From Nautilus pompilius (Eukaryota > Mollusca > Cephalopoda > Nautilida > Nautilidae): DNA of 64,000 bases. Every line of letters begins with the position of its first letter. Positions within the stretch are counted from its first letter, which is position 1. The notes under the pieces were generated by a model. The model was not told the DNA's origin. It searched no databases and was given only the letters and a program-made list of their open reading frames with translations. The position numbers and the translations under genes are program-made. Where the stretch lies: contig JACATO010001529.1 in NCBI GenBank assembly GCA_018389105.1, forward strand, positions 104,434 to 168,433. The letters are read 5' to 3'. Below, piece by piece: positions 24,335 through 37,400 of this stretch.

Positions 24335-27300
24335 ACAAACAAACAAAAAAAAAACAAAACAACAACAAAGGACAAATAACTAAACAAAAAAAAAATAAAT
24401 AAGTAAACACACCCTACAAAAAGAAAAAATCAAAAAAAAAAAAAATAATAAAATAATAAAAATAACGTGGCCCTGAAATTTTTGTTACATAACTTCTCCG
24501 GCATGAGGTCACTGGATGTTGTGTTTTGGTGTCTGGGAATTGTGACTTCTCACGGTTTTCTGTCACTTCTATAACACTGTAGAATTGTAGATTACTTGTA
24601 TCTTACAATTTCTGTAGCAGATCACTGAATTGTCCACTACCATGTATTTTTTTTTTTTTTTTTATTTTAAAGTTAAATTGCTGTACGGAATGATATCTAA
24701 GTTTGTGTATTCTGCAATGGATTTTTGTTGCTAATGAGTAACACATTACTTCTGCTGGGCTCTGTGAACGTCACTTCACACTCGTGGAAGCCCACACCCA
24801 CTGTCTGTCGTGTTAGGTGTCATTGTCTCCTTGTAAATCTTTCCTCTGATAACTACATTCAGTTCTTTATTGTTGGAAAATTTAGAGTATGACAAATGGT
24901 TAGAAAAGGATACAATGAAAATGGATACTGACTTGTTAGGTTTAACATTATTTGGGATTAGTAGCTGCTTCTGTGGAAGGAAATCTGGTTTTCCAACACA
25001 GAGAGACACACATTTGGTTTTATTTCCTCAACAGAATTGTACATTATGCTGATATTCTTTAGTCTTGATACTATTTGCTGTACGCTGGCTCTTTAAACGT
25101 ATCATTTCAAAGGTGCATTTTGAATTGAGGCATTAGTGTTTTTGGGAGTATAACAAAAGCAAAATATTTGTACAAAAAAATCGTCAAATTAATTATTTTT
25201 GGTAAAATGGAGGAACCCCACTATCACCACAGAATAAACCTGGGTAGGAGTTGAACTCTAAACAGATCCAGGATTGAGAGAAACTTGTGCAGGTGGTGTA
25301 GAAAATGGATGGTGCCAAATGTTCATAGTAATTTAACCTGCTTTTGAAGTCTCCATTGTCTAGTGGCAGAATTGTGGAAGTGGACGGGCCCGTTCCTCTC
25401 AAACTGTTTAATTCCGAGTGGGAGCTAAATGAATTTGCTGCTGCCAGCATTACTGGATGATCTTGGATGTCGGTTGCCACATGGCTCTATCAGTGGAGTG
25501 GACTCCCTAATTGAGCTGCTACAGTTTTTAATCTGTAATGTCAAAGATCATTGGACCACCAATCAACTATCCTCCATCCATGGCTGAAACATTCATTTTT
25601 TTTCCTTCCCTGCTTTAATTTCTCTAAATTCTAATAAAAATCTTGAAATGATTGACTTGTTAAAAACTGACTGGCAATTCAGGGAAAACGCGGGCCAAAG
25701 AAGGAACATGTATTTTTAATATGCTAAAGGGAAAATTAAGCAATTTGTATTAAAAACATTCATTTTTTCCAAAACTTGGCTGTGTTTATGAATAGCAGAT
25801 TTGCTTGAGTCAAGTGTTAGATGTTTAAAAAAAAAGTTGTTATTCTCATTAATTAAGGAGTGATACAGTATGAATTAGCCATTTTATCTGTTTTAACAAA
25901 ACTAAAATTTGTACACTTTAAATAGATAGATATCTTATAACGTAATGGGCACTACTGGTGAAGCCTTTAGGGTAAAAAAAAATCATCTAAGATGTTCTGA
26001 AATTAAGATAGATTGAAAACTTGTATAGAACAAATGTTCTTTGCATCCACCAAGCGAGACTAGAACAATAATTGATGATGGGTGGGGAATCTAAGGCTGT
26101 ATTTACAATTTTGTTTGCTTGGTGACATCCAGCTTACTGTGTATTAGTAGTTTCAAGAAAGATATTTGTATGAAATATTTTTTTATGAAATATCTGTTGT
26201 ACTTAATGGGAATTAAAGAAATAGGAAAAACTTTGTGACGATAGAAAGGCAAAGTGTCAGAAAAGATAGGGGCTGATTCAGTATGACAGCTCTACCTGAA
26301 GTAAAAATGAGAGATGCTTTGATGGAAACTCAATTGTAATACTGTACATCAGTTAATATTTCAAGCATTTAACCATACTACTGGGGTTTCTCCTAAAAGC
26401 TATCAGTTTGTATTGCATGATTCATTAAATCCTGCTGTGTATCCCAAAATGTATTAGTGCTAGAAATGTTAAAAGAATCTGTTTTGAATGTATTTATGGT
26501 ACCATTGCATTTCTCTTTCTCAGCCACCCCCTCTGAATAATGTGGGATCTGTTCATCGGAAAACAAAACATCAAAGGCAATTTACTTTAAAATATTCCTG
26601 ATATATTGGATTTCATCATCTTTACTGAAAAATCTTACCAATTGTCTTTTCTGATATCTATGCCACACACAAGTGGAAGAAATTATCTTGCTGTTTTTTT
26701 AAAAAAAAACCTTTGTTACTATAGACAAATTAACCAAAAATTAAATTTTGTGGAATTTGACTGGAATAAACTAATTATATAAATTTATTCACATTTTTTG
26801 AATTTTTCATTGTACGAGACAATGAAAAATCCTTTAATGTAAAGTGCGCCAAAGCCATATGTTCTGCTGTTAGCTGGTTTGAAAAATCAGTTCCTACATC
26901 TTCCCGTCTGTCTGTCAGTGCTCAGCATGTTCTTTAGATGCATTGAAAAAAATTTTTTTTTGTACATTAAATCTTTTAAAACATTGACAATGGCTACATT
27001 TTACAGGCACTGAAATCCATGATCATCATCATATGCAAGGATCACCAGCATTCCAAAGTCCTACCCATGGCAGTCTAATTAATAAGGAAACTTTTTTTAA
27101 TACCCACCTGATATTTTAGTTGCTTGACAGCGTATTATTATTACAATTTTTCTAAGGGATAACTTGTACAATATCAATTTGTGTAACTTAATAAATTTGT
27201 CTAGTGTTGGATAATTTATTTACTGCCAGCAATAGATGTCATAGAGTGAAGAGTGCCAGTATCTCCTTCACTGCATACAAAAACCAAGATCATGTTTGTC

Positions 27301-27429
27301 ATAAAAGGAGTGTTGAAATGCAAAATGTTTTCCCACATAATATTGCAATTTTGTCTTTGTACTATTTTTCTTTATTTAAACCAATACATCTCCCTGCCAG
27401 CTTCGCAGACATCTCAACAGTAAGCTAAA

Positions 27430-27610
27430 AGGAAAGGTGTGCAATATCAGCCTTGGGTGCTTTTGAGCAATGGCCATAGTGCAAGCCACTCAAAAGTTAC
27501 CCATGGCAATTCCACATCTAACTGGAAAATTGCTACTAAAAGTATTTTAGATGTGAGAGGAAACCCATGTGGTGAAGAAATCATGCCAGGCCCTCAACCA
27601 CTGGACCAGA
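27430..27610 (-). repeat. tRNA-derived SINE copy
   Basis: On the plus strand it shows the family body blocks CTTGGGTGCTTTTGAGCAATGG, TAGATGTGAGAGGAAACC and GAAATCATGCC. The minus-strand head ends in TCTCTGGTCCAGTGGTTGAG, which looks like a tRNA A-box segment. If SNX3 uses the distal poly(A) site, this copy is inside its 3' UTR in antisense orientation. Confidence 0.6.
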
Positions 27611-28172
27611 GAGCTGCTCAAGCTAATGCATTTTGGAGTTAAAAATGGCCAACCTGCAGTTGTCTGTTTATGAAGTGCTACCCAATATGGCATGTGTTTT
27701 GTCAACACATTTTTCTTACATGAAATCTGTAATCACACGTAATAAAGGTTTTCTTTTAAAGCTGTTCATTAGTACATATACAGTGTATCCAAAACACAGC
27801 ATTCACCTCTTCCAAGCCAAGGTTACTGTTTCTCTCCTTTTTTTTTAATGAGTATCAGTCTCTGTAAACTTTCCTCATGGATGGCTGGCATCTTTGCCCA
27901 CTTTCAGTTTCGCTTCTTGAACATATTAATGGCAGCGCCAACACCCAGTCTTATCGACAATGGATTTTGTTGCAAAAAAATGTTCATTGTTTGGAAACAA
28001 GGACTTCATATTGCCCAGTGTTTCTTTGCCTGCCTGTTATATTTGCTAAATACTCAAAAAGCAAAACTTGTTACTGATATTAATTTAACTGAAGCAAATG
28101 CTTGTCTTTTGAAAATCTATTACTAAACTTACTTGTATATGATAATATATTAAACAAATGCTTGTTTTTTAA

Positions 28173-28178
28173 AATAAA
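28173..28178 (+). terminator. Distal candidate SNX3 poly(A) signal
   Basis: AATAAA followed by a TTTGTTC-containing stretch. It is the last plus-strand hexamer before the oppositely oriented CSTF2 signal at 28262-28267. Choice among the five AATAAA copies cannot be decided from sequence. Confidence 0.35.
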
Positions 28179-28261
28179 CAATATTTGTTCAATTACCATA
28201 ATTATGTTTTTGAGATGATCAGTAAAGATGACAGTAATTAGTTTCATTCAGTAAATGGTCT

Positions 28262-28267
28262 TTTATT
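28262..28267 (-). terminator. CSTF2 poly(A) signal
   Basis: TTTATT on the plus strand reads AATAAA on the minus strand, 138 nt past the CSTF2 stop codon and the first such hexamer. It would give a short 3' UTR. Confidence 0.65.
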
Positions 28268-28404
28268 GAACTGATTGTGAAAACTCTCCATCTCTCATAA
28301 TAATAGTGTTAATGGCTCAGGTGACAACAGAAAGGCATCAGTCTCAGTTAAAATGGAACCAAGAAGAAAAGATGGGTGATTTCAGCTGATGTACGAAGTA
28401 GTAG

Positions 28405-31400
28405 TCATGGTGTTGTGGCACTTTTGGCTATCTGGTCTTTCAGGATGAGGATGCTCTGTCGTTGGTCAGGTGGTAACATTGATATTTGCTGGTCGGTCAG
28501 TTGCAGTACTTGCATGATGAGTGCAGCCTGGGAAGAACAAAGTTGCGCACACATTAAACGTACACTGGTTTAGTTTTTAATAATAATAAAGAAAGCAAAT
28601 GATGTATGAGTGAGTAGAGAAAAGGTCACCGCCAATCTGGGTTTTGGATAGTCCAAAGTATTACCCACTATCAGTACAATACAAACATGAAGATGTGAGA
28701 TTTATTTGTTATGCAACTAAATTGTGTTTCCAGCATTCTGTAAAGGGTGCAGACATCCAGAACCCAGCCATTTTTTTGGATAAAGTTGATGCAACTGAAT
28801 CTTGTTGGTAGTGGGAAGAAAATGCCTGTGTTTTTGGGTGGCTTCATAAGTCTGCCAATGCAAGTAGGCAGAAGGGGTAGTAGCCCCAAGGCCCATCTGT
28901 ATAAGGCAAAGCAGGTTCTGCCCATGGGGCTGTTCAAGATTGCTATCTCCATGTGGATAAACTACATTGTACAGACATGTTTGGCACTTTAAAAAAACAA
29001 AATTAAAATAGCTAAGGCATACCTTACTCCCTTGCTCTATATCTAAGGATAGATGTCAGCAGACTGCAGCACTACAAATAAATCACTTGCCTCTTCAACT
29101 AGAAAATGAAAAAACTGGGAACGAACTCACATTAAAAAATGCTGCAGCACTGGCACTGATTATTTGAGGGGGTCCCAAGATCGATCCCCAATTGGGCTTG
29201 GCTTGGCTCAGCTAAAATGAAGAGTTCTACATCTATGATTCAAAGACGTGTTTATCTATGTTTTCAAAATTAGTCAGCCCTTTTATTTAGTGCATACTTT
29301 AAATAACCTAATTTTCGTGTTCAGGAAAAAATCTTATATCTTTTGTAATATTTTCCCAGAACCATACTGTAATGTACTACTGTTTATTTATCTTACGGGG
29401 TAGTAATGCATAACTCAGTTTAAAGGAACATATATCGTGTTCTGTAGTAAAGTTTCTTAAAACCAAACTGACTTACCTTCTCTTGGTCTTGGGGAGATAT
29501 CTGGGAACCTGAGCTGTTTGGTTCTGAAGGACCAGGGTGACCCAATGTGTTGGAGAGCATTGAAAGACTGGAGGCAGGTATAATTGGAACCTGAAAAGTA
29601 AGGAAAGATAAGTTAGTTTAAAACTGCAATCCCTATCAAGTCACACATCATTATATTAATATTTTTAATGACACTTATATAAAGCAAGATGTTACTTTCC
29701 ATTCTTGAGATGCAAATTTGAATTCCCAGAATTAAAACTCACCTGTGGTCTGGAAATATTTTGAGGTGGGCCAGGACCCATGTTGGGCATTCGTGGGTCA
29801 ACCAGTCTGGGAGGCTTTATCTCCAGCCGTGGGCCTGCAGAATTAGGTTCTTGAAAAATTGGGCCACCATCCGCAAAAGGAGGACCACGCCCATCTGGCC
29901 TCACCCTCAGGTCAACATCTGGCACACACAAAAGATTAAATTATATATAATTAGTTGTCAAAGCATATTTTAAAAAATCTCAAAATTTAAGGTTTTTTTT
30001 CTTTCTTTTCAAGTAAAAATAAAACTGAGGCAACATGGTTGGGAGGAGAAAAGGTTTGCAGTAGTATTACAAGTAATCCTTTAATTTCAAGTGTCAAGGA
30101 TCTGGAGGTTACCTGTTATTTGCTTGGAGAAATACATGACACCCAACTGGAAACTGACTCTGCCCTTGGAGTTGAAAGAAGCTATTAATGCTCAGAAGCT
30201 CTAGTAACAATAATTGGCTATTCTCAGTTTCCTTTTCTCTTTCATTTAATCACAATAAACTACTGCTTTTTTTCACTGCATAGTCATCAACTCATGTCAA
30301 CAAATGTCAGTGTAGATTTTCAGTGACATTGTACCTGTATCTTCTATGCTGGGCTATTTTAATTGTCGTTGACATTCAACAGCCTGAAAATAAACATAGG
30401 GTTCTGCGGGTTAATTTGGTACTCGGAAAATTGTTTGGATGATGAGATGATGTTTCTCTTAGAATGCATTATTTCCCTTCCAAAAACTAAAAAATGCTGT
30501 TTGGTATGCTTGGAGCTAAACTTCATATTAGGCCATGAGTCAGCAGGAAGAGGAAGATGCAGTCTATGTCTGATCTGACAGTTTATGAACACTCAGTAGG
30601 TTGGTCATTTTTTATGGAAAAAAGGAAAGAAAGATGAAACTTTCACAGGGTTTGCACATGGGATGAGTGGTAGATGACACACACACACCCACCCACACCC
30701 ACATACCATTGGCTGCTTAGATACTATTTTGATTTACACTACTTCCTGGTCTTTAATATACCCTATCTTCAATAAAATAACATGAAAGAGGTCCCTCTGA
30801 AAATAGACAAACTTTTTTTTACAGATGATACAGACCTAAAGCTGCAGTCTATATTTTATCTGAGAAAAACATAACCTGAGATGCTGCTTCTACATGTTCT
30901 ACTTTAGATCATGAATTTTTTTAAAATATAGATCTTTAGTGTGTTACTCACTTTTTCTCTCAACTATCATACACTGTACAAGAAATGCTACTCTTTACTT
31001 TTTATTTGAGAATGGATACTGAATAGTTCCAAAGATATGGCCATTCAATATTCATTGCAAGTTGGAACAGTTCTTATCAAGAACAAAAATTCACATGTAT
31101 ATAGTGGGTCATGTCAAGTCATCTTTCAACTGGAAAATCTCTAGAAAGACATAGAAAGCCTCATATAAACTGCCTTCAAGAACTTTCCAGCTGTTTAGTC
31201 TCATGTGCAGGAGCCAGAGCACCAACTCTGTGAGCTTTCTTGGGTTAATCATCGGCTTTAGATTGAGCTCGCCTAATTTGTTCATTGTCCATCACCCCAG
31301 TAATTTGCACTGTTTGCTTGACTAAATTGATTTCCATCAGGCCTAATGTCTTTGCAAGCCTTTTCCAATCTCTAGTGAACTAGGACACAGCCATGCCGAG

Positions 31401-34400
31401 CCAAACAGCGTTGCAGAAACCGCCAGAGAATTCTCCCTTTTTCATTGATCAGATTGTTGTTGAGTTTACCGCCTTCACAAAGATGGCAGAGCTCCACACT
31501 TGCCAGTAGTGCATAGCATGTGCAGATTTCTTTACAACCACACAAATAATTTTGCTTGAATTTTGTAAATAAATTCCTTTTCTCGGGTCAGCTGAAAATC
31601 AAAAAACTGAGATGGCCACAGAAAAATGCTTTTATTGACGACTGGTGATGTTGGATGGGAAAAATTCTTCGGAAAGGTCAGTAAGGAATTTCTTTGCCAG
31701 TTTTACCATGGCAAAAAAATTATTTTCAGTTTTCATACCATTATGGGTTGTGGTCTCATTTTACTTGTAAGAACAAATATTAAATTGCATAACAGTTTGT
31801 TAAAGTCTTGCAAAGAGGTAATTGCTTCCCTTGGTAGGTTGGGAAAGTTCCCTCGCTGGCAAGCAATGATAACTACTACTTGAGTAGTAGTACATTGTTT
31901 AGAGAATTAGCCAGCAAAACACTACGGGAAAATTATGCTTGTAGTCTGTTACTCTAGGCCAAAATTTTAATTTAAAAAAAAAAAAAATAAATAACTCAAG
32001 GAGTTTCCAGGAGACCAATGAGAAAATCTTGCAACATTAATTGCATAATTGATCAGGGATTAAAAAACTATTAAAAAAAAACAATTATTGAAATTCAATT
32101 TTAACCAAGTAATTTTATAACATGAAGCTAGTACAGAGAGAAAGTGAATCTCAAGCTGGATAGGAGATTAACTGTGCTAAATCCAAAAGACCATCATGAT
32201 GAAGGCTCTGTTCTGTAACTTCAACAAATTTCTCCTCTTACTCAAACTGAGATACAACCAAAAAGAACTGCCCTTGTAGGTACTGGTTCACAAAACATGA
32301 TAGCTAAAAGCCACTGGTCCCAGTGCTTTTGGTTTTCCCCTCAGCAGGCACAACAAGTATCTTTCATCCCACATCAACAACCCTAATCAATCAGCGCCTA
32401 CTAGTTAAAAGAGAACAAACATGCCACCAGAAAAAAAAATGGAAAGTAGCGTAAACACAAAGCCGGCCATTACTTTAGTGACATAATCAAGTTACACATA
32501 GCAAGTAATTAAATTTTTTCAATCATTTCTTTTGATTAATGTAAACATGCATTTCGTTTTTTTTTCCTTTCACAAGTAATATCCATTAATGTGAGAAACA
32601 GGGCAAATTTTAAAATTCTGGAAAAACTAAAATTAGCTAAGTTAAAAAGAGAGTTACATACCCACATGAGGCACTGTACCACGGGAACTCAACATGCTGT
32701 CTAGTCTCTCTCCTCCCAGCATGTTTGGATTGTTCATTCTCGGTGGACCAGCAGGAACAGACCCTGGACCGGGTCCAGGTCCAGGTCCAGGTCCAGGTCT
32801 AGCACCTGCATTTAAAAAGTCTCTCTTCTCTATAAATCATAACGAACCAGTCACAAATAGTCATAAACTAATGTTTGGCAATTCAAAACATTGCATCGAG
32901 CTGTAGATAAAGGTACATACTTCAACAAGGGCCACACTTCTAGAAAACAGAGGCCTACCTTTAAAAGGTAACAAGTAAATTTGTAGATGCCTGATTGGAA
33001 ACAGTAAAAGATACTTTTCTATCTAAGCAAACAAGCAAAATGAATTTAATTTGAATTCCATTTAGCTGATCAACTATTTTATGCATACAAAAATAAATAC
33101 AGCAATAGAGGAGCCAACTGCCAATGATGAAAACTGTGGTCAGTTTGGATCTGTTGTAAAATTTCAAATTCTCTTGCGTTGGAGCAGGTGACACATTAGG
33201 TATAGCAGCAGTATAATGACCAGCTGATGAACGGGAATTCTCTACCATCCTCATGCACTTAGTTGCATTGACAGTAATTTCCCTGCCCCCTTGAATGTAA
33301 GTGATGATGGCCTGTCTCTTTTCAACCACTAAACTACACGCAAATGTCCGACTTACCTGGAAGCAATATTCCTAATCCTCCCAAACCAATGGAGCCACCC
33401 CCTGGACCAGACATTGGCGTGATCTGACGACCGGAGGGGGAATTCTGAAGAGATAACATGGGATGACATGTTTGTTACCCGATTTCAAAGCTGACAGAGA
33501 GGAGAAAAAGAGATAACCTGTTATAACTCCTCCATTTAAAACAAACATTGTGCTTCTAATGGAAATACTGCTGCTTACATCAGAAAACATCTCTTTAAAC
33601 TACACTAGTAGACTAAATTATGGGATCATCTTATGTTTTAAAACAGAGAAATGAGAGTTTGTTGCATGAGTTACATTGTAAAAAAGCATTTTTAACATAA
33701 TAAAACCAGATGATGCATTGTTTTGATATTCATAGAGACTGCACTAAACATCATAATGCACTATTTCTTGCAGAGCAGTAATCTTCAATAAAACAATGAA
33801 ATACTGTTTTTACTAAAGACTATTTCAACTGATAAACTACAGTACATAAAAAAATAAATCAGAAAAGAAATGCTTAAACATTCCATTCATTATGATATAA
33901 TTAAACACCGAATCAGAATTACTCAGGTGATGCAATAATTTTGACCATCAATGTAAATATTAACAATTCTGATTAGCACACTCAATTTTTTCCTTGAACT
34001 TGGCACCTGAAGGTTTAAGAGACTTCAGCTTAAAGGTGGTGAAAATAGTTGAAACTGTTTCTAGGATGTGTATGTCACAAGATAAAAAAATATAACCACA
34101 TAAATAAATAAATAGATCAGGCTTAATGCCTTTACAATAACCCCACATCCCTATCATTTCAGATTTGTCACATTTCATCCACAACAACAATACTCAGTTT
34201 ATAAGATAACCCTTTCAAACAGATAATTCGTTGTTAGTAATAGCAAAATACTTTTTCTCTTTTCCTCGCCCTTTTTTTACACCTTTTGGTTGAAAAACTT
34301 CAAGGATCACCTGCAATCAATATTTGTGACCTACTGTTCAGCTGTCACTTATTTAGTTAAAAAATAAAGAACAATTTAAAAATTAAAATTTCAAATTGTA

Positions 34401-37400
34401 TATAATGCTACAGACCTACGCGTAAACGTTTGTGGATGCAAATCTTTTTAAATACGAAGTTAGGCAAGAAAAGTATAACTCAGAATTGTTTAAAATAAAT
34501 TTAGCGGTACAGTAAGACCTCGACTTAACGGACTAATAGAAGGGGGATGTTCACATACCCTGTTTACGCTCACATACATAGAAGGCACCCAAGCAAAACA
34601 TTTTTTTGCAAGATCAACATGGAACTTTTGTCGGGAGACCAGACATCGTCTGTTGCCTCCATGGTGCAGGGTCCATTAAATCAAGGTTTTACTGTACTGT
34701 TATGGTACACGGATTCCATTCAACTTAGTGAAACATTTTTTTATCCACTGTGGAACAACAATAGCATTTTTAAAAGAATAAATATATCAACTTGATTGGC
34801 AATGATAAAGATACAAAGTATTTACCTGGGGTGGCATATTAGGGCTGCTGGTGGGTGTGCTGCTACTGGGTAATAAGGGTGGAATCTGGTTAGACTCCCT
34901 GTGTAGCATGGCCTACAAAATACAATCAGAACATCATAAAGAGAACAGAGGATTAGTTTGGGTCTTTCTATCCTCTCATTAGTAGCGAGTGAACCAGCTT
35001 GGTTTAAAGTGATGGGAAATACCCAAACTAACCCTCTCTGCTTTCTGTAAATGACACATCACCAATAACTTTCCATTCTTATCTCAACCAGGAATAATCA
35101 GGAACCCTGTGTTTGTCCACATATGCAGTCACTATAAGTCTTTAACTTAAACAAATTTTAAATGTACAATTTTTTCTAATTTATAAAGTCTCTGATAGCG
35201 CTGATAATGGGAATTTGTTTTTACCTCCTGATGATCCAACTCAGCTATAAAGTACATACCAGTGCCACCTGGGGCTCCACAATCTTCATGACAATCTGTG
35301 CCTGCAGCAAAGCATAGGCCAGCTGTGGGTTTTGTAGCAGCATGTTCCGAGCTTCATTCGGGTTGTTCTGGATACACAGCTGGAAACGAAACTCTACAGT
35401 TAAGACTACATTTTCAGAATTTCGATTAAAAAAAAAAAAAATACACAAAACAAAGGAGAGGTGGGGGGCGAGCAAGTGGGCTGAGCACCTGAGTACTCTG
35501 GTTTCTTACAACTGCTGAAAAGAGAAATTCTAGTAGGGACTTTCCATTTCTTGCTGAAGATCGATGTGCCAGGCTCCACAAAGTACAGTTATGCAATGCT
35601 TGCTAGCAGTGACCATGGCTCTACGCACACCTACAGCTGTAGAAAGTGATATTCGCAAAGATAAAAAATAAGTTCTTGAATTATTTTACTTAGCAAAAGA
35701 ATTTATGATGAATTATTTTCACATTTTTACTTTGAGTGGGTAGAAAGCAAAAGGTTGTTGTTTAAGCTATGAACAAACTAAAATACACTTGAATTGGCTA
35801 AATTTCTCTGCAAGGACTGATATGAAGAAACTAAATTTTCACTAATAAAATAGAATCACAGGTGGGTAAAATAAAGTATCAATGAGAGTTGTTTAACATC
35901 AAAAATTTCTTTATTTTTGAGGCTTCGCATAAGCCATGATGGCCCCTGCACGTTAACTAAAAGAATAAAATGGTCACTTATTTTAGACAAACTTAAATTA
36001 ACATTTTGTAAAACATCTTCAGCAAATTAAATTTTTAAAAAAATCAATCACTCAAACAATTTTCCTCATATTTTGACATCTCTTTTAAGTGTTTGCCTCC
36101 TGAAGGATGCTTAACTTCATATTTTACACCCAGTTATAACTGAGAAGCCTCAACAAATTATCTCCCCATGAGCATTTCACATGCAGAGTTAAGGTGACAC
36201 AAAACTAAATTTCTGTTCAGTTGCTTCCCTTTTTAAAAACCAGACAACTCAAGATGGGGAAAGAACAGTTAAATATAAAACTTTCATCCAGGCTCCTTTT
36301 CCATCTTACCTTCATCTGTTTCATCAACTCAAACATTTGTTCTGGAGGAAGGCTGGCCACAGCCTTTGAAATTGCCTCTGGTGCTTTTTCTGGTTCCACA
36401 GGATCACCAAAAGGGCTCTGTAAAGATAGACAGACATCAGTCTAGTAAATGCAACACACACATTACAACACTTCTATACATATACTGTAGATGATCATCA
36501 TTCAGGACTAAAGCACCTTAAACCGAGGATGCGCAAATCCTACTACGATACAGTATCAAACCAACCTCTGAGTCTGACGGCATCTGAACTCCATTAAAAA
36601 TTTTTTAACAATGTATACAATCTAGTTTTCTTTATCTGAACCCTACAGCAACAATTTTTCTTTACTCACTTGCAAAAACTATATTTTTAACTTTACTTCA
36701 CCTAAGCACAACAGCAGCTATATTTTTGACATCTAAAAATTGGAAAACTGTGAAGAGCTCCGACAACAATTCACTGACCATCACCTCCACATTTAGGCAA
36801 TATTCTTCAGTGTTTAGGACTCAGTTAATCAATTTTAATAGAATTAATACAAGAATGGTAAAATCTCAATTATAAAAATTCTATAACATTTTATTGTCCT
36901 CTCTGGATCCTCCAAGTAGAAGAAAAGTGAGAGTAAGCATCCCAAGATTGAACATTAATAAAACTAATGATTTGACTATAGTTTGAACAGTTTGTTTACA
37001 GTGGTCCACAGGAAATCACTCTGGGGCATTTCATTGAGCACCCACCTCCTCCTTGTTTCTGGATCAGGTACAATACTAACCACAACTCTATAACCTCTGG
37101 CCTCTGATGATGTGGTAGACTTTCTATCGCATCCCTTATCCCCTTACCTCAATTGGAGGACCGCCCATGGCCTGCTGCATACTTTTTAGCTCTTCCTTGT
37201 TCTGCTCACCAGCGGCCACTCCCACACGCAGAGGACGGCCATTAAAGTCATAATTGTTGAGGTTTCGCATCGCACTCTGTGCAGTCTCAATGTCCTGATA
37301 TTCACAGAAGCCATAGCCTTTGGGTTTGCCAGTTTCCCTATCATATACAAGTCTAAAGAAACAAAACAAAAGTGAATGTGGAGTAGATATTAAAAGCAGC

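Larger units (their letters stand above)
24335..28250. other. SNX3-CSTF2 convergent 3' region
   Basis: No coding exon is recognisable in these 3.9 kb. On the plus strand AATAAA occurs at 25633, 26765, 27190, 27741 and 28173, so SNX3 may have alternative 3' UTRs reaching close to the CSTF2 end. A SINE fragment lies at about 27430-27610. The rest is AT-rich with poly-A/T runs. Confidence 0.5.

Noticed and set aside
31160-31560. Stretch of more balanced composition in the large CSTF2 intron, possibly a decayed element
   Set aside because: It reads like degraded coding sequence, but I found no motif in any frame that identifies a family.
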